This document shows, piece by piece, positions 26,996-35,835 of a stretch of DNA of 64,000 nt (positions are counted from its first letter, which is position 1; every line of letters starts with the position of its first letter). The position numbers and the translations under genes are program-made. The DNA is from Sedimentitalea sp039941015. GTDB lineage: Bacteria; Pseudomonadota; Alphaproteobacteria; Rhodobacterales; Rhodobacteraceae. The DNA lies in assembly GCF_039941015.1 (NCBI RefSeq), contig NZ_JBDVFI010000094.1; one strand, 5' to 3'. The notes under the pieces are model-generated. The model saw only the letters and a list, made by a program, of their open reading frames with translations, was not told the DNA's origin and did not search any database.

Positions 26996-28396
26996 GTGCG
27001 AAACCTGAGCCGGCGCATATCCGGCATCCTCTCGGACCGGGAGAGCCTGCGCGGCAAGATCCTCGCATCGGCGGCGCTGTCGACGATGGTTTTTGCGATG
27101 CAGGTGGTTGCGCGGATCGTTTCGACCATCATCCTGACGCGGATCCTAACGCCCGAGATCTTTGGCGTTTTTGCTGTTGTCATGACCTTCATCTTCATTC
27201 TGGAGATGTTTTCCGACCTTGGTGTGCGTTCGCTGATCCTGACGAAAGAAGGCGAACTGGATGACGGTTTTCTGCGTTCGTGCTGGACCGCGCAGATTCT
27301 GCGTGGGATTCTGATCTTTTTCGTTTGCATTCTGTTGGCCTTTGGAATTGCATGGGGGCAGGGGACGCACCTGTTCCCCGCCCAATCCAGTTACGGCGAT
27401 GTGACGCTGCCATTGGCCATCGCAGCCATTGGTGGAGTTTCGATCATCGGCGGTTTCGCTTCGCCTGCCAAGTTTGTCTATGAGCGCGAAATGAAGTTTC
27501 GTCAGGTCAGTGTCGAGACACTGATCACCCTAGTCCTGACAACCGTCATCACCATCGCGCTGGCCTTCTGGCTGCGCAATATCTGGGCGCTTGTGCTGGG
27601 CAATCTGGCGCGAGCGTTCTTCATGGTCGTGCTGAGCTATGTCATGTTCACCGGCCCCACGATGCGGCTGAGCTGGAACTTTGCGGATTTCAGGCTGATC
27701 ATCGAGCGTGGGAAATGGATCATTGGTCATTCGGCCCTGACGGCGGTGATCACAATGGCCGACCGCTTTGTCTTCGGCTTTGCCATGTCGGCGAGTTCTT
27801 TTGGCTTCTACTATATTGCCCGTCAGATCGTGGACATGGTCGAGATGTTTCTCAACGCCATCCATGCACAGATGGGGTTGCAGGTGTTCACCGAGCTGCA
27901 AAAGGATGGTGAGCCCGCGACTCTGCGTCGACGGTACTATCGCTACCGCGTCCTGTTTGATGGGTTATCGATGTTTGGCGCAGGCGCTCTCATGACCTTT
28001 GCGCCGACGCTAGTGCACATCATTTATGATGACCGCTATGCCGATGTTGCCGGGATGATCCAGATTCTCGCCGTGGGACTGATCCTGATCGGCCCGGGCC
28101 TCTTGCGCGAAGCCTACAGCGCGCAACGCCGGTTCCGCGAGATGACAATGCTCAGCTTGGTGCGCGCGGCAACGGTCTGGATTGGCCTTGTGGTCGCGAT
28201 CTGGGGCTTTGGGTCGGTGACTGCCGCCCTTTACGTTGTCGCCCTGCATCGCATACCTGAAACAATCATCCTGCTAAGAATGGGACGCGGCGAAGGCTGG
28301 GTTTCCCTGCTGCACGAGATCAGGCTGATACCACTTTTGCCCGTCGGGGCGGCGGTAGGATGGGGCATGGCGCAAGCTTGGGCGGCAATAGCCTAG
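26996..28396 (+). CDS. Oligosaccharide flippase / polysaccharide biosynthesis protein (Wzx-like)
   Basis: A 466-residue polytopic protein of the MOP superfamily (RfbX/PST type) with about twelve to fourteen hydrophobic segments. Family-like parts are RIVSTIILTRILTPEIFGVFAVV near the N-terminus, FVYEREMKFR in the middle, and MADRFVFGFAMSASSFGFYYIARQIVDM at the start of the second half. It would flip a lipid-linked glycan or glycolipid across the inner membrane. The start is a GTG at 26996 (an upstream ATG at 26973 is out of frame). The stop codon lies within the left arm of a terminator, so this is the last gene of the plus-strand biosynthetic operon. Confidence 0.87.
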   Translation: MRNLSRRISGILSDRESLRGKILASAALSTMVFAMQVVARIVSTIILTRILTPEIFGVFAVVMTFIFILEMFSDLGVRSLILTKEGELDDGFLRSCWTAQILRGILIFFVCILLAFGIAWGQGTHLFPAQSSYGDVTLPLAIAAIGGVSIIGGFASPAKFVYEREMKFRQVSVETLITLVLTTVITIALAFWLRNIWALVLGNLARAFFMVVLSYVMFTGPTMRLSWNFADFRLIIERGKWIIGHSALTAVITMADRFVFGFAMSASSFGFYYIARQIVDMVEMFLNAIHAQMGLQVFTELQKDGEPATLRRRYYRYRVLFDGLSMFGAGALMTFAPTLVHIIYDDRYADVAGMIQILAVGLILIGPGLLREAYSAQRRFREMTMLSLVRAATVWIGLVVAIWGFGSVTAALYVVALHRIPETIILLRMGRGEGWVSLLHEIRLIPLLPVGAAVGWGMAQAWAAIA

Positions 28397-28444
28397 GGCC
28401 AACAGATAGACGTGGACAGGTCCATTGGGCCTCCCTAGTTTTTT
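28393..28444 (+). terminator. Intrinsic terminator after the flippase gene
   Basis: CTAGGG (28393-28398) pairs with CCCTAG (28433-28438), extended by CCAA/TTGG inside, with a small GCCT bulge. A run of six T follows at 28439-28444. The left arm includes the TAG stop of the flippase. This is a textbook rho-independent layout and defines the end of the PKS/NRPS/glycan operon. Confidence 0.75.
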
Positions 28445-28472
28445 GATTGTGGACACGCAGTTTGGTAAGTGA

Positions 28473-29690
28473 ATGAAAATAGCAATTTACGTCTCATCCT
28501 GGCCTGCTGGCCACGAAGCATCAGGAATAGTTACCTACACAGCCCAGCTGGTGTCGTCCCTGCGCTCTCTCGGTCACGACGTTTATGTCCTGACGCCGGA
28601 TCCGACCGAAGATGATAAATATACGATCAACCTGAATGACTTCAGAGATGGGCGCCTTTCCCGGCTCTGGCGGCGCATAGTAGCCAAGGTTTCGTCCTTG
28701 CCTCTGGCAAGTGTGGAACACGCGAACAAGATACGCCTCGCGGCCCGAATGTTGGTCGAGGAAAAAGGTGTCGAGGTCATTGAGATCGAGGAGGCCTTTG
28801 GTTGGAATGGCCAGGTCTCGCGCTTGAACATTGTCCCGGTTGTCGTGCGTCTGCACGGGCCGTTCTTTTCGACCGGAAGGTTCAATGACGCGCATACATA
28901 CACGCCGATGAACCAACAGCGGGAAAAACAAGAAGGCCAGGCAATCAAGGCTGCCCACTACATTACAACGTCCTGCACCTCGGTGCTCGACTCCGTCAGA
29001 GAGCACTACAATCTCGAATTGGCGCGGAGTGCCATTATTCCATTGCCGATCGTCGCTGCACCGGAGAGGGAGATCTGGAGCGCCGAGACCTGCGACAGGA
29101 ACAAGATCCTATACGTCGGCCGTTTTGACAGTATCAAAGGCGGAGATCTCATCCTCCGCGCCTTTTCGGAACTCGCCGCTAGCAATCCAGATCTCAGGCT
29201 TACATTCGTCGGCCCCGATTCCGGCCTGAAAACCGATGACGAACCGCTCTGCTTCGAAGACTTCGTTCGCCAGAATTTCGACGAATCCCTGCGATCCCGC
29301 ATTGATTACCGCGGGCAAATGAAACATGCGGATCTCATGGCAATGCGGACGAGTCATTACCTCACCGTCATCGCCAGCCAATACGAGACCATGGGATATA
29401 TGCTTCTCGAAGCGATGTCGCTTGGTTGTCCGATCGTCTCGACGGCGGTTGGCGGAATCCCTGAAGTCATTCAAAACGAGCACAACGGCCTTCTTGTCCC
29501 CAGCCAAGACCAATCGGCAATGGTGGCGGCCTGCCAAAGAATGTTGAACGATGTCGATCTGACGAAAACGCTCGCGCGACAAACCTGGCTCGATTGTCAA
29601 GAACTCTACAACCCGGACACTGTGGCCGATCAAACAATAGAGGTCTATGAAAACGCCATAGCGGACTTCAAAGCAATCACTCGCAAGTAA
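28473..29690 (+). CDS. Glycosyltransferase family 4 (separate unit after the terminator)
   Basis: A 405-residue GT-B transferase. KIAIYVSSWPAGHEASGIVTYT is the N-terminal glycine-loop region, LHGPFFSTGRF holds the acceptor-side His, ILYVGRFDSIKGGDL opens the C-terminal domain, and SQYETMGYMLLEAMSLGCPIVS gives the E-x7-E motif. It lies 28 bases beyond the intrinsic terminator, so it either has its own promoter or depends on read-through. Its acceptor may be the same glycan or glycolipid as the upstream operon. Confidence 0.87.
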   Translation: MKIAIYVSSWPAGHEASGIVTYTAQLVSSLRSLGHDVYVLTPDPTEDDKYTINLNDFRDGRLSRLWRRIVAKVSSLPLASVEHANKIRLAARMLVEEKGVEVIEIEEAFGWNGQVSRLNIVPVVVRLHGPFFSTGRFNDAHTYTPMNQQREKQEGQAIKAAHYITTSCTSVLDSVREHYNLELARSAIIPLPIVAAPEREIWSAETCDRNKILYVGRFDSIKGGDLILRAFSELAASNPDLRLTFVGPDSGLKTDDEPLCFEDFVRQNFDESLRSRIDYRGQMKHADLMAMRTSHYLTVIASQYETMGYMLLEAMSLGCPIVSTAVGGIPEVIQNEHNGLLVPSQDQSAMVAACQRMLNDVDLTKTLARQTWLDCQELYNPDTVADQTIEVYENAIADFKAITRK

Positions 29691-30090
29691 CAGCCGAACG
29701 CTTCGGTTTAGGCGGGTCAGTGCGAAAATTACATGAACTCTCGGTAATGAACATCAACGATGTGCAGGCCATCTTGAACTAACCGGGAGTAACGCATTCG
29801 ACGCGACAAACTCCATTCAAGTCATTGGTTTGACCACAATTTCCAGACCGTTTTAAGGCTATGGACGGGTTGAAGTCCATTTTCCCTATAATCATGATTA
29901 TGTTATTATGCATCTATATCTGATCAGAGACGAAAATCACGGCGAACGATCTAGAACGTACGTTTGTGCTCAGCTTGAAGGTGTCGATCGATGGCTTCTT
30001 GGACTGCGAAAGACACGTCGAATCCGCGTTTTCCGAAACGACCCTCAAACCCTAGAAAACATGCTCCATCTGTGGGATCAAACACTCAGA
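29691..30090. other. Convergent intergenic region between GT4 and SulP genes
   Basis: A 400-base gap between two converging genes. A small hairpin CCGAA/TTCGG (29694-29706) followed by TTTA lies right after the GT4 stop. The region becomes AT-rich and contains the perfect 14-base palindrome ATAATCATGATTAT (29888-29901). A 71-codon frame (29908-30123, plus strand) has no recognised domain and overlaps the SulP 3' end; I do not call it as a gene. Confidence 0.4.
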
Positions 30091-31836
30091 TCATTCGGCG
30101 GCGGTGTTGCCGGGGCGCTCTGACCGCAGTTGATTGAGCGCCAACCAAGCGTCGTACTGGGACAAGAACACCTGACCGTTCAAGTCATTGATAAGATGCG
30201 CTCTCTTCAGCCGATCCATGACCGGGCCTTTCACCTCCGACAGATGCAACCCTACACCCATATCCGACAGTCGCTGATTGACGGCTTCGAGACTTTCCAG
30301 TGCCGAGAAATCCACGTCGTTTACAGCTGAAAACATGAGGACGACATTGCGGATCTCACACCCTTCGGTCACACGTTTCTGGATCAACTCTTCCAAGAAC
30401 CGCGCGTTTACGAAGTAAAGGCTTTCGTCGACGCGGAGTGTCACCAGCGACGGATCGGTTTCGACCTTGTGTCGATGGATATTCCGAAAATGTTCGCTGC
30501 CCGGCACGCGGCCAACCTCGGCTACGTGTGGGCGCGACGTCTTGTGCAGATGCAAGAGGATTGAGACGATCACGCCGCTTGCCACGCCGACCTCAACCCC
30601 AAGCCCCAGCGTCAGCAGGATCGTTGCAACGACAGCTATGAAATCTGCGCGTGCATAGCCCCAGGTCTTCTTTAGAATGGACAAATCGATCAGACTGAGG
30701 ACTGCAACAATGATCGTGGCCGCTAGCGTCGCCTTTGGCAGATAATAGACCAGCGGTGTCAGCGCCACGGCGGCGATGGCGAGCCCAACAGCCGTATAAG
30801 CTCCTGCCGCGGGTGTTTCTGCACCAGCATCGAAATTCACAACGGACCGGGAAAAGCCGCCTGTTACCGGGTATCCCCCGGTAAAGGCCGCGCCGATATT
30901 AGCCGCTCCCAGCCCGATAAGTTCCTGATTGGGATCAATGCGCTGGCGTTTCTTAGCGGCCAGCGTTTGTGCAACGGAGACCGATTCCACAAATCCGATT
31001 ACCGAAATCAGGATCGCCGGAACCAGCAGCGCCTGCACCAACTCGCCAGACAGGCCGGGCATCGTCAAGGGAGGCAGGCTTTGAGGCACCTCGCCAACGA
31101 TCTTGACCCCTGACGCGTCCAGCCCGAACCCCCAGACGGCAAGCGTTGTTACGACAACCGCCCCGACTGGTCCGGCCTTGGTGGCGATGTCAGCGACCAT
31201 CGGTGACGCGCCAAGCCGTTTCAGAAAGGGTTTCAATCCCTTGCGGACCCAGAAAAGAAACATGACCGCAAGAACGCCGATCAACATGGTGATCAGGTTG
31301 ACTTCGTTGAGTGAAGCAAGCAGCGAGGTTACCATTTCGGGCAGCGTGTGCCCGTGGGCGCTGATACCCAGAATATGCTTGAGCTGACTGGTGGCAATCA
31401 GGATGCCCGAGGCCGTGATGAAACCCGCGATCACCGGATGACTGAGAAAGTTTGCGAGAAAGCCAAGGCGCAAGACACCCAGCAACAGCAGAAATCCGCC
31501 CGACAGAAAGGCCAGCGTCAGGGCGGCCACCGCATACCCCGCTGTCCCCTGCTCTGCGACCTGGCCAATGGCGGATGCAGTCAGGAGCGACACCACGGCG
31601 ACGGGGCCAACTGCGAGCGCGCGGCTGGTGCCAAAGATTGCATAGAGAATGATCGGGGCGATCGATGCATAGATGCCCGCCTCTGGCGGCAAGCCGGCCA
31701 GCAACGCATAGGCGAGCGACTGTGGTATCAGCATGATCGTCACAATCACTGCCGCGATCGTATCGTTGGACAGGGCGCTCCGATCATAGGTGCGACCCCA
31801 TTCAAGAACAGGCAAATAGCGGCGAAGGTCAGGCAT
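30091..31836 (-). CDS. SulP family inorganic anion permease with STAS domain
   Basis: A 581-residue inner-membrane transporter. The SulP signature is IMLIPQSLAYALLAGLPPEAGIYAS near residue 35; about twelve membrane segments follow, including GAANIGAAFTGGYPVTGGFSRSVVN. A cytoplasmic STAS domain begins near residue 455 (LVTLRVDESLYFVNARFLEE, then VVLMFSAVNDVDFSALESLEAVN). The family moves sulfate, bicarbonate or other anions; placement downstream of a sulfide/persulfide gene set suggests export or uptake of sulfate or a related sulfur oxyanion, but bicarbonate cannot be excluded. A dyad at 31907-31932 separates it from the upstream operon. Confidence 0.9.
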   Translation of the reverse strand: MPDLRRYLPVLEWGRTYDRSALSNDTIAAVIVTIMLIPQSLAYALLAGLPPEAGIYASIAPIILYAIFGTSRALAVGPVAVVSLLTASAIGQVAEQGTAGYAVAALTLAFLSGGFLLLLGVLRLGFLANFLSHPVIAGFITASGILIATSQLKHILGISAHGHTLPEMVTSLLASLNEVNLITMLIGVLAVMFLFWVRKGLKPFLKRLGASPMVADIATKAGPVGAVVVTTLAVWGFGLDASGVKIVGEVPQSLPPLTMPGLSGELVQALLVPAILISVIGFVESVSVAQTLAAKKRQRIDPNQELIGLGAANIGAAFTGGYPVTGGFSRSVVNFDAGAETPAAGAYTAVGLAIAAVALTPLVYYLPKATLAATIIVAVLSLIDLSILKKTWGYARADFIAVVATILLTLGLGVEVGVASGVIVSILLHLHKTSRPHVAEVGRVPGSEHFRNIHRHKVETDPSLVTLRVDESLYFVNARFLEELIQKRVTEGCEIRNVVLMFSAVNDVDFSALESLEAVNQRLSDMGVGLHLSEVKGPVMDRLKRAHLINDLNGQVFLSQYDAWLALNQLRSERPGNTAAE

Positions 31837-31906
31837 ATTCAGTCATTTCAGATAGGAGACGATCCGCGTCGATTGCGCGGACCGCCCAGTGGGGTTTCGC
31901 CCTGAA

Positions 31907-31932
31907 ACCGGTCGTTGTGGTGACAGACCGGT
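31907..31932 (-). terminator. Hairpin after the SQR-like fusion gene
   Basis: ACCGGTC (31907-31913) and GACCGGT (31926-31932) are perfect 7-base arms around a 12-base loop, just downstream of the minus-strand stop at 31938. Only TTTC follows on the minus strand, so it would be a weak terminator or attenuator in front of SulP. Confidence 0.35.
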
Positions 31933-31937
31933 CTTGC

Positions 31938-33617
31938 TTATTCTGCCGCAACCTTCAGCTTTTCAGGTTTGGCCATCCATTCCTTGCCGCGCAACATCGC
32001 CTGCCAGTAGATCGGCGGCAACATTTTTTCTTTCAGGAACCACGCCGCACGCGACGGCTTGGTGCCGTCCAAGAAGAGGGGTGGAAAACTAGGCTTCAGA
32101 ACGCCACCATAGCCGAACTCTGCCAGAACGATCTTGCCCCGCTCGACCGTTAATGGGCATGATCCATAACCATCATAAGCCGCCGTTGGTGACCGCCCTG
32201 CGACATCCGCCACGATATTGTCGGCGACCGTCGGGGCCTGCTTGCGTGCCGCCGCCGCCGTTTTGGCGTTTGGCGCGTTCATCACATCACCCAGAGACCA
32301 GATGTTATCATAGTTCTTGTGGCGGAGCGTCGCCTGATCCACGTCGACCCAGCCTGCCGCATCAGCAAGCGGCGATACCCGGATGAAATCAGGAGCTGTT
32401 TGGGGCGGGCAGACATGCATCATGTCAAACTCAACCGTCACCGTTTCGGGTGTGGTGTCCGGCTTTGTAATCTTGAACGTCGCGGTCTTGGCCGGTCCAT
32501 CGACAGAGATCAGATTGTGAAAGAAGTTCAACGTGGTATCGTATTTCTTAATGTATTGCATTAAAGCTGGGACGTAATCCTTTACACCAAATAGAACGCC
32601 GCCAGCGTTCATGAACTGAATATCGATATCTTTCAGAACGCCGCGCCGAAACCATGCATCCCCTGACAGGTACATCGCCTTTTGTGGCGCACCCGCGCAT
32701 TTGATCGGCATTGGCGGCTGCGTAAACAACGCGCGCCCAGACTTCAACTTTTGAACAAGCTGCCATGTATAAGGCGCTAGATCATAACGATAATTCGAAG
32801 TTACCCCATTGTGACCAAGGGTCTCTTCCAACCCCTCAACCGCGCTCCAGTCGAGCTTTAAGCCTGGCGCCACAACAAGGCGATCATATTTCACCACTCG
32901 ACAGCCATCGAGGATCACCGCGTTGTTTTCAGGTTCAAAGGCAGCAACGGCTGCCTTGATCCACTTTACACCGTGCGGGATAAGCGACCCCATGGTTTTT
33001 GCGGTTTCGCTTGCCTGAAAGATGCCACCGCCAACCATCGTCCACCCCGGTTGGTAATAGTGAATGTCCGCCGGATCGATAATAGCAATGGATAGGTCCG
33101 ACTTGCGCGATTTCAGACTGGCGGCGACCGAAATACCGCCCGCGCCTGCCCCAACGATCACAACATCAAACTTCGCATCTCCGGTGTCGGTTGGCGTCTT
33201 GCCGCCGTTGGCGATACGCCGCGCGACGCCGTTCATGTCATAGCCGGCGGCCTTGGTTGCGGCCAGAATGTCGGCCATTGGCCGCTTCTGTGACTCGTGA
33301 AACGACCAAAGCGTCGCCGACCGTGTGCCGGTACGGCAATAAGCCAAGACCGGCCGCGGCAAATCCTCCAGAGCGGTACCGAATGCTTCGACATCCGCGT
33401 CGGTAACCATGCCGCTTTGCACCGGCACATAACGCGTTTCGATCCCTGCGGCCTTGGCGGCGGCTTCGATCTCGTCAAAGTTCGGTTGGTCCGCCCCCTC
33501 GCCATCGGGACGATTGCAGATGATCGCACGAATACCTTCGGCTTTGATGGCATCCATATCATCCGGCATTATCTGCGGGCTGACGCTGATCCTGGGCGAG
33601 ATTTGTCTGAGGTCCAT
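31938..33617 (-). CDS. Fusion of TIGR01244-type phosphatase domain and sulfide:quinone oxidoreductase-like flavoprotein
   Basis: A 559-residue fusion. Residues 1 to about 110 are the BLH/TIGR01244 phosphatase-like domain with Cys94 and Arg99 in YCRTGTRS (CX5R loop). From about 150 an FAD fold begins: VVIVGAGAGGISVAA. PIKCAGAPQKAMYLS contains Cys307, matching the redox Cys of type II SQR (human Cys201). The second redox Cys, in the GDC motif of human SQOR, is Val445 here (LGDVMNAPNAKTAAA); Cys403 lies nearby in sequence. An SQR role is thus probable but with altered chemistry. The start at 33617 has a GGGGAGGAG site; a longer start at 33641 is less likely. It is about 20 bases downstream of the persulfide dioxygenase-like gene. 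Confidence 0.8.
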   Translation of the reverse strand: MDLRQISPRISVSPQIMPDDMDAIKAEGIRAIICNRPDGEGADQPNFDEIEAAAKAAGIETRYVPVQSGMVTDADVEAFGTALEDLPRPVLAYCRTGTRSATLWSFHESQKRPMADILAATKAAGYDMNGVARRIANGGKTPTDTGDAKFDVVIVGAGAGGISVAASLKSRKSDLSIAIIDPADIHYYQPGWTMVGGGIFQASETAKTMGSLIPHGVKWIKAAVAAFEPENNAVILDGCRVVKYDRLVVAPGLKLDWSAVEGLEETLGHNGVTSNYRYDLAPYTWQLVQKLKSGRALFTQPPMPIKCAGAPQKAMYLSGDAWFRRGVLKDIDIQFMNAGGVLFGVKDYVPALMQYIKKYDTTLNFFHNLISVDGPAKTATFKITKPDTTPETVTVEFDMMHVCPPQTAPDFIRVSPLADAAGWVDVDQATLRHKNYDNIWSLGDVMNAPNAKTAAAARKQAPTVADNIVADVAGRSPTAAYDGYGSCPLTVERGKIVLAEFGYGGVLKPSFPPLFLDGTKPSRAAWFLKEKMLPPIYWQAMLRGKEWMAKPEKLKVAAE

Positions 33618-33637
33618 ATGTCTCTCCTCCCCTGCGA

Positions 33638-34522
33638 TCAAAGACCGTTGACCGGTACTTTGAGCATTGGATTACCGTCCTTGTCGGTCGGCACCTCCCC
33701 TGCCCGCATATTTACCTGCAGCGACGGTATGATGAGCCTTGGCATCGCAAGCTGCGCGTCGCGCTCGGTGCGGAACTTGACGAACTCTTCCTTGGTCTTG
33801 CCGCCGCCGACGTGAATATTGTGCGCTTTCTCCTCACCAACCGAGGTTTCCCACTGAATGTCGCGGCCGTTGGGGCCATAGTCGTGGCACATGAACAGGC
33901 GCATCGCATCGGGAAGTGCCAGAACCTTCTGTATGCTGTCATACAGCATTCCGGCATCACCTCCGGGAAAGTCCGCACGCGCCGACCCGCCATCCGGCAT
34001 AAAGAGCGTGTCGCCGACAAAGGCCGCATCGCCCATCACATGCACCATGCAAGCCGGTGTATGGCCGGGCGTATACATGGCGAATGCCTGCATATTGCCA
34101 ATCTGATAGGTGTCGCCGTCTTCGAACAGCGCGTCGAACTGGCTGCCGTCCCGTTGAAATTCGGTGCCCTCATTGAACACCTTTCCAAAGGTATCCTGCA
34201 CCACCATGATCTTTGAGCCGATGCCGATCTTGCCGCCCAGCTTTTGCTGGATATAGGGCGCGGCGCTCAGGTGATCGGCATGGACATGGGTCTCAATGAT
34301 CCATTCCAGCTTGAGGTTCTGCGCTTCGATCTGTCGGATCAAAGTGTCCGCATGGTCATAGGTGATGCGCCCGGCAGCATAGTCGATATCCATCACGCTA
34401 TCGACAATCGCGCAGGCGTCCGAGGACGGGTCCTTTACGATATAGCTGATCGTGTTGGTGGCGTCGTCAAAGAACGCCTGTACATCTGGTTTGACGTCCA
34501 TGTTCACGGGATAATCGGTCAT
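33638..34522 (-). CDS. MBL-fold metallo-hydrolase, persulfide dioxygenase-like
   Basis: A 294-residue metallo-beta-lactamase fold protein. The THVHADH motif gives His79, His81, Asp83, His84; HTPACMVHVM and the later MCHDYGP supply the remaining His ligands. The ETHVHADHLSA context and the C-terminal AMPRLIIPSLQVNMRAGE are typical of ETHE1/Blh-like persulfide dioxygenases, which oxidise glutathione persulfide to sulfite. The start at 34522 lies behind GGAGG; an in-frame ATG 12 bases earlier overlaps that site. The neighbouring SQR-like gene would generate persulfide for it. Confidence 0.87.
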   Translation of the reverse strand: MTDYPVNMDVKPDVQAFFDDATNTISYIVKDPSSDACAIVDSVMDIDYAAGRITYDHADTLIRQIEAQNLKLEWIIETHVHADHLSAAPYIQQKLGGKIGIGSKIMVVQDTFGKVFNEGTEFQRDGSQFDALFEDGDTYQIGNMQAFAMYTPGHTPACMVHVMGDAAFVGDTLFMPDGGSARADFPGGDAGMLYDSIQKVLALPDAMRLFMCHDYGPNGRDIQWETSVGEEKAHNIHVGGGKTKEEFVKFRTERDAQLAMPRLIIPSLQVNMRAGEVPTDKDGNPMLKVPVNGL

Positions 34523-34552
34523 GTTTTCCTCCATTAGAGTGTCTCGGGCGCG

Positions 34553-34984
34553 TCAGGTTGCAATGTCTGCGCGCTTTGTGGGGGTCAGAAGGCGGCGCAA
34601 GTAGAACCCGCCGGCAACAGCGACAAGAAACAGGGCAACCTCCCAGCGTCCGGTCCCTAACGCGGGCAATGCTGCACCGGGGCAGAACCCTGCAATGCCC
34701 CAGCCGATGCCGAAGAGCGCCGAACCGCCAACAAGCTTTGCGTCGATCGCGGTTGAACTTGGCAATTGAAAGCGACCGCCGAACAGTGGCGCCGCTCTGC
34801 GCCAGACGAGCCGGTATCCGACGAACGTGACGACCACGGCACCGCCCATCACAAAGGCGAGGCTTGGGTCCCAAGTGCCTGCAACATCAAAGAAATTCAG
34901 CACCTTTGCGGGGTTCATCATACCGGATACAGCGATGCCGATGCCAAAGACCAACCCGGTAAGCAATGCAAATATCAGTTTCAT
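34553..34984 (-). CDS. YeeE/YedE family protein, half-size (DUF6691-like)
   Basis: A 143-residue membrane protein with about four spans. SGMMNPAKVLNFFDVAGTWDPSLAFVMGGA and the WGIAGFCPGAALPALG segment with a conserved Cys match one half of the YeeE/YedE thiosulfate/sulfur-compound transporter fold. The neighbour at 34988-35419 is the other half, 3 bases away. Paired half-size proteins of this kind accompany sulfide/persulfide oxidation genes and are proposed to import sulfur compounds. Confidence 0.85.
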   Translation of the reverse strand: MKLIFALLTGLVFGIGIAVSGMMNPAKVLNFFDVAGTWDPSLAFVMGGAVVVTFVGYRLVWRRAAPLFGGRFQLPSSTAIDAKLVGGSALFGIGWGIAGFCPGAALPALGTGRWEVALFLVAVAGGFYLRRLLTPTKRADIAT

Positions 34985-34987
34985 GAT

Positions 34988-35419
34988 CTAGCCTCCAAAA
35001 ACGTGGCGGATCAGGAAAACGGTGATTGCCGCGGTGGCCATGAAAGTCGGCACAGCGACCATCGACCTGATCGACAGGCGTGACAATCCGCAGACCCCGT
35101 GGCCGGAAGTGCAGCCTGATCCAAGGCTGGCGCCAAAACCGACGATGACACCACCGATTGCAATCATGGTGGGGCTGATCGGCACGTCGATGGCGGGCAT
35201 GGTGCCGGTCACCGCAAAGATCAGCCCAGGGGCCAGGATCATGCCAACCACCATCGCGCCACGCCAGAGGCCCTCATCCTTGCTTTCCGCAAAGACGAGG
35301 CCCGACATGATACCCGTGGCGCCAAGGATGCGGCCAAGACCAAGCATCAACAGAACGGCACCCAGACCGATGGCGAGACCGCCACCAAACGAACTGAGGG
35401 GGGTGAAATCCGTTTCCAT
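34988..35419 (-). CDS. YeeE/YedE family sulfur-compound transporter, half-size
   Basis: A 143-residue membrane protein. FGASLGSGCTSGHGVCGLSRLSIRS carries the signature GCTSGHGxCG with two Cys of the YeeE/YedE family. Several hydrophobic segments span the rest. It precedes the DUF6691-like half by 3 bases and follows the DUF2892 gene by 3 bases. The pair together would equal a full-length YeeE. Uptake of thiosulfate or another sulfur compound is the expected role; substrate not shown here. Confidence 0.88.
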   Translation of the reverse strand: METDFTPLSSFGGGLAIGLGAVLLMLGLGRILGATGIMSGLVFAESKDEGLWRGAMVVGMILAPGLIFAVTGTMPAIDVPISPTMIAIGGVIVGFGASLGSGCTSGHGVCGLSRLSIRSMVAVPTFMATAAITVFLIRHVFGG

Positions 35420-35422
35420 GGC

Positions 35423-35635
35423 TCAGGCCCGGCAGGTCTTGAGACCAAAGATCGAATAGATCGGACAGACCCGAGTGACAGCAACGACCAGCATCACGAT
35501 GCCAACGATCGCCGCACCATATTTCAGGAGCGCACCGTCAAGAGCAGGCAACCCACTCAGAAAGGCAAGATACAAAAGTCCCAAACCAAGAAGCACGCGA
35601 AGCACGCGGTCGAGTGTTCCAACATTGATCGACAT
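35423..35635 (-). CDS. DUF2892 (YgaP-like) small membrane protein
   Basis: A 70-residue protein: MSINVGTLDRVLRVLLGLGLL begins with the typical N-terminal helix of DUF2892, then two hydrophobic segments and the closing RVCPIYSIFGLKTCR. DUF2892 is the membrane part of rhodanese YgaP, and free-standing copies are common in sulfur-transfer operons. It is the first gene of the minus-strand sulfur operon. Confidence 0.88.
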   Translation of the reverse strand: MSINVGTLDRVLRVLLGLGLLYLAFLSGLPALDGALLKYGAAIVGIVMLVVAVTRVCPIYSIFGLKTCRA

Positions 35636-35835
35636 GATAACCTCCAGTCATCTAAGCTAGAGCGTTTCAACTTAAACCTGAATCACCCTGCACTATCCGA
35701 GATCATAGATTTCACCGCGTTAGATGCTAGGCGACGTTACTCGTTAAAGTCGAAGCGCTATAGAGGTCAGATACGCCGCCCACGCGATCCTTTCAGTGAC
35801 ATTGTCACCCAAATCGAAAAAGTTGGCATTGTTTT

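Noticed and set aside
29908..30123. 71-codon plus-strand frame overlapping the SulP 3' end
   Set aside because: No recognised domain, no clear ribosome site, overlaps a conserved gene by 33 bases. A small gene remains possible but unsupported.
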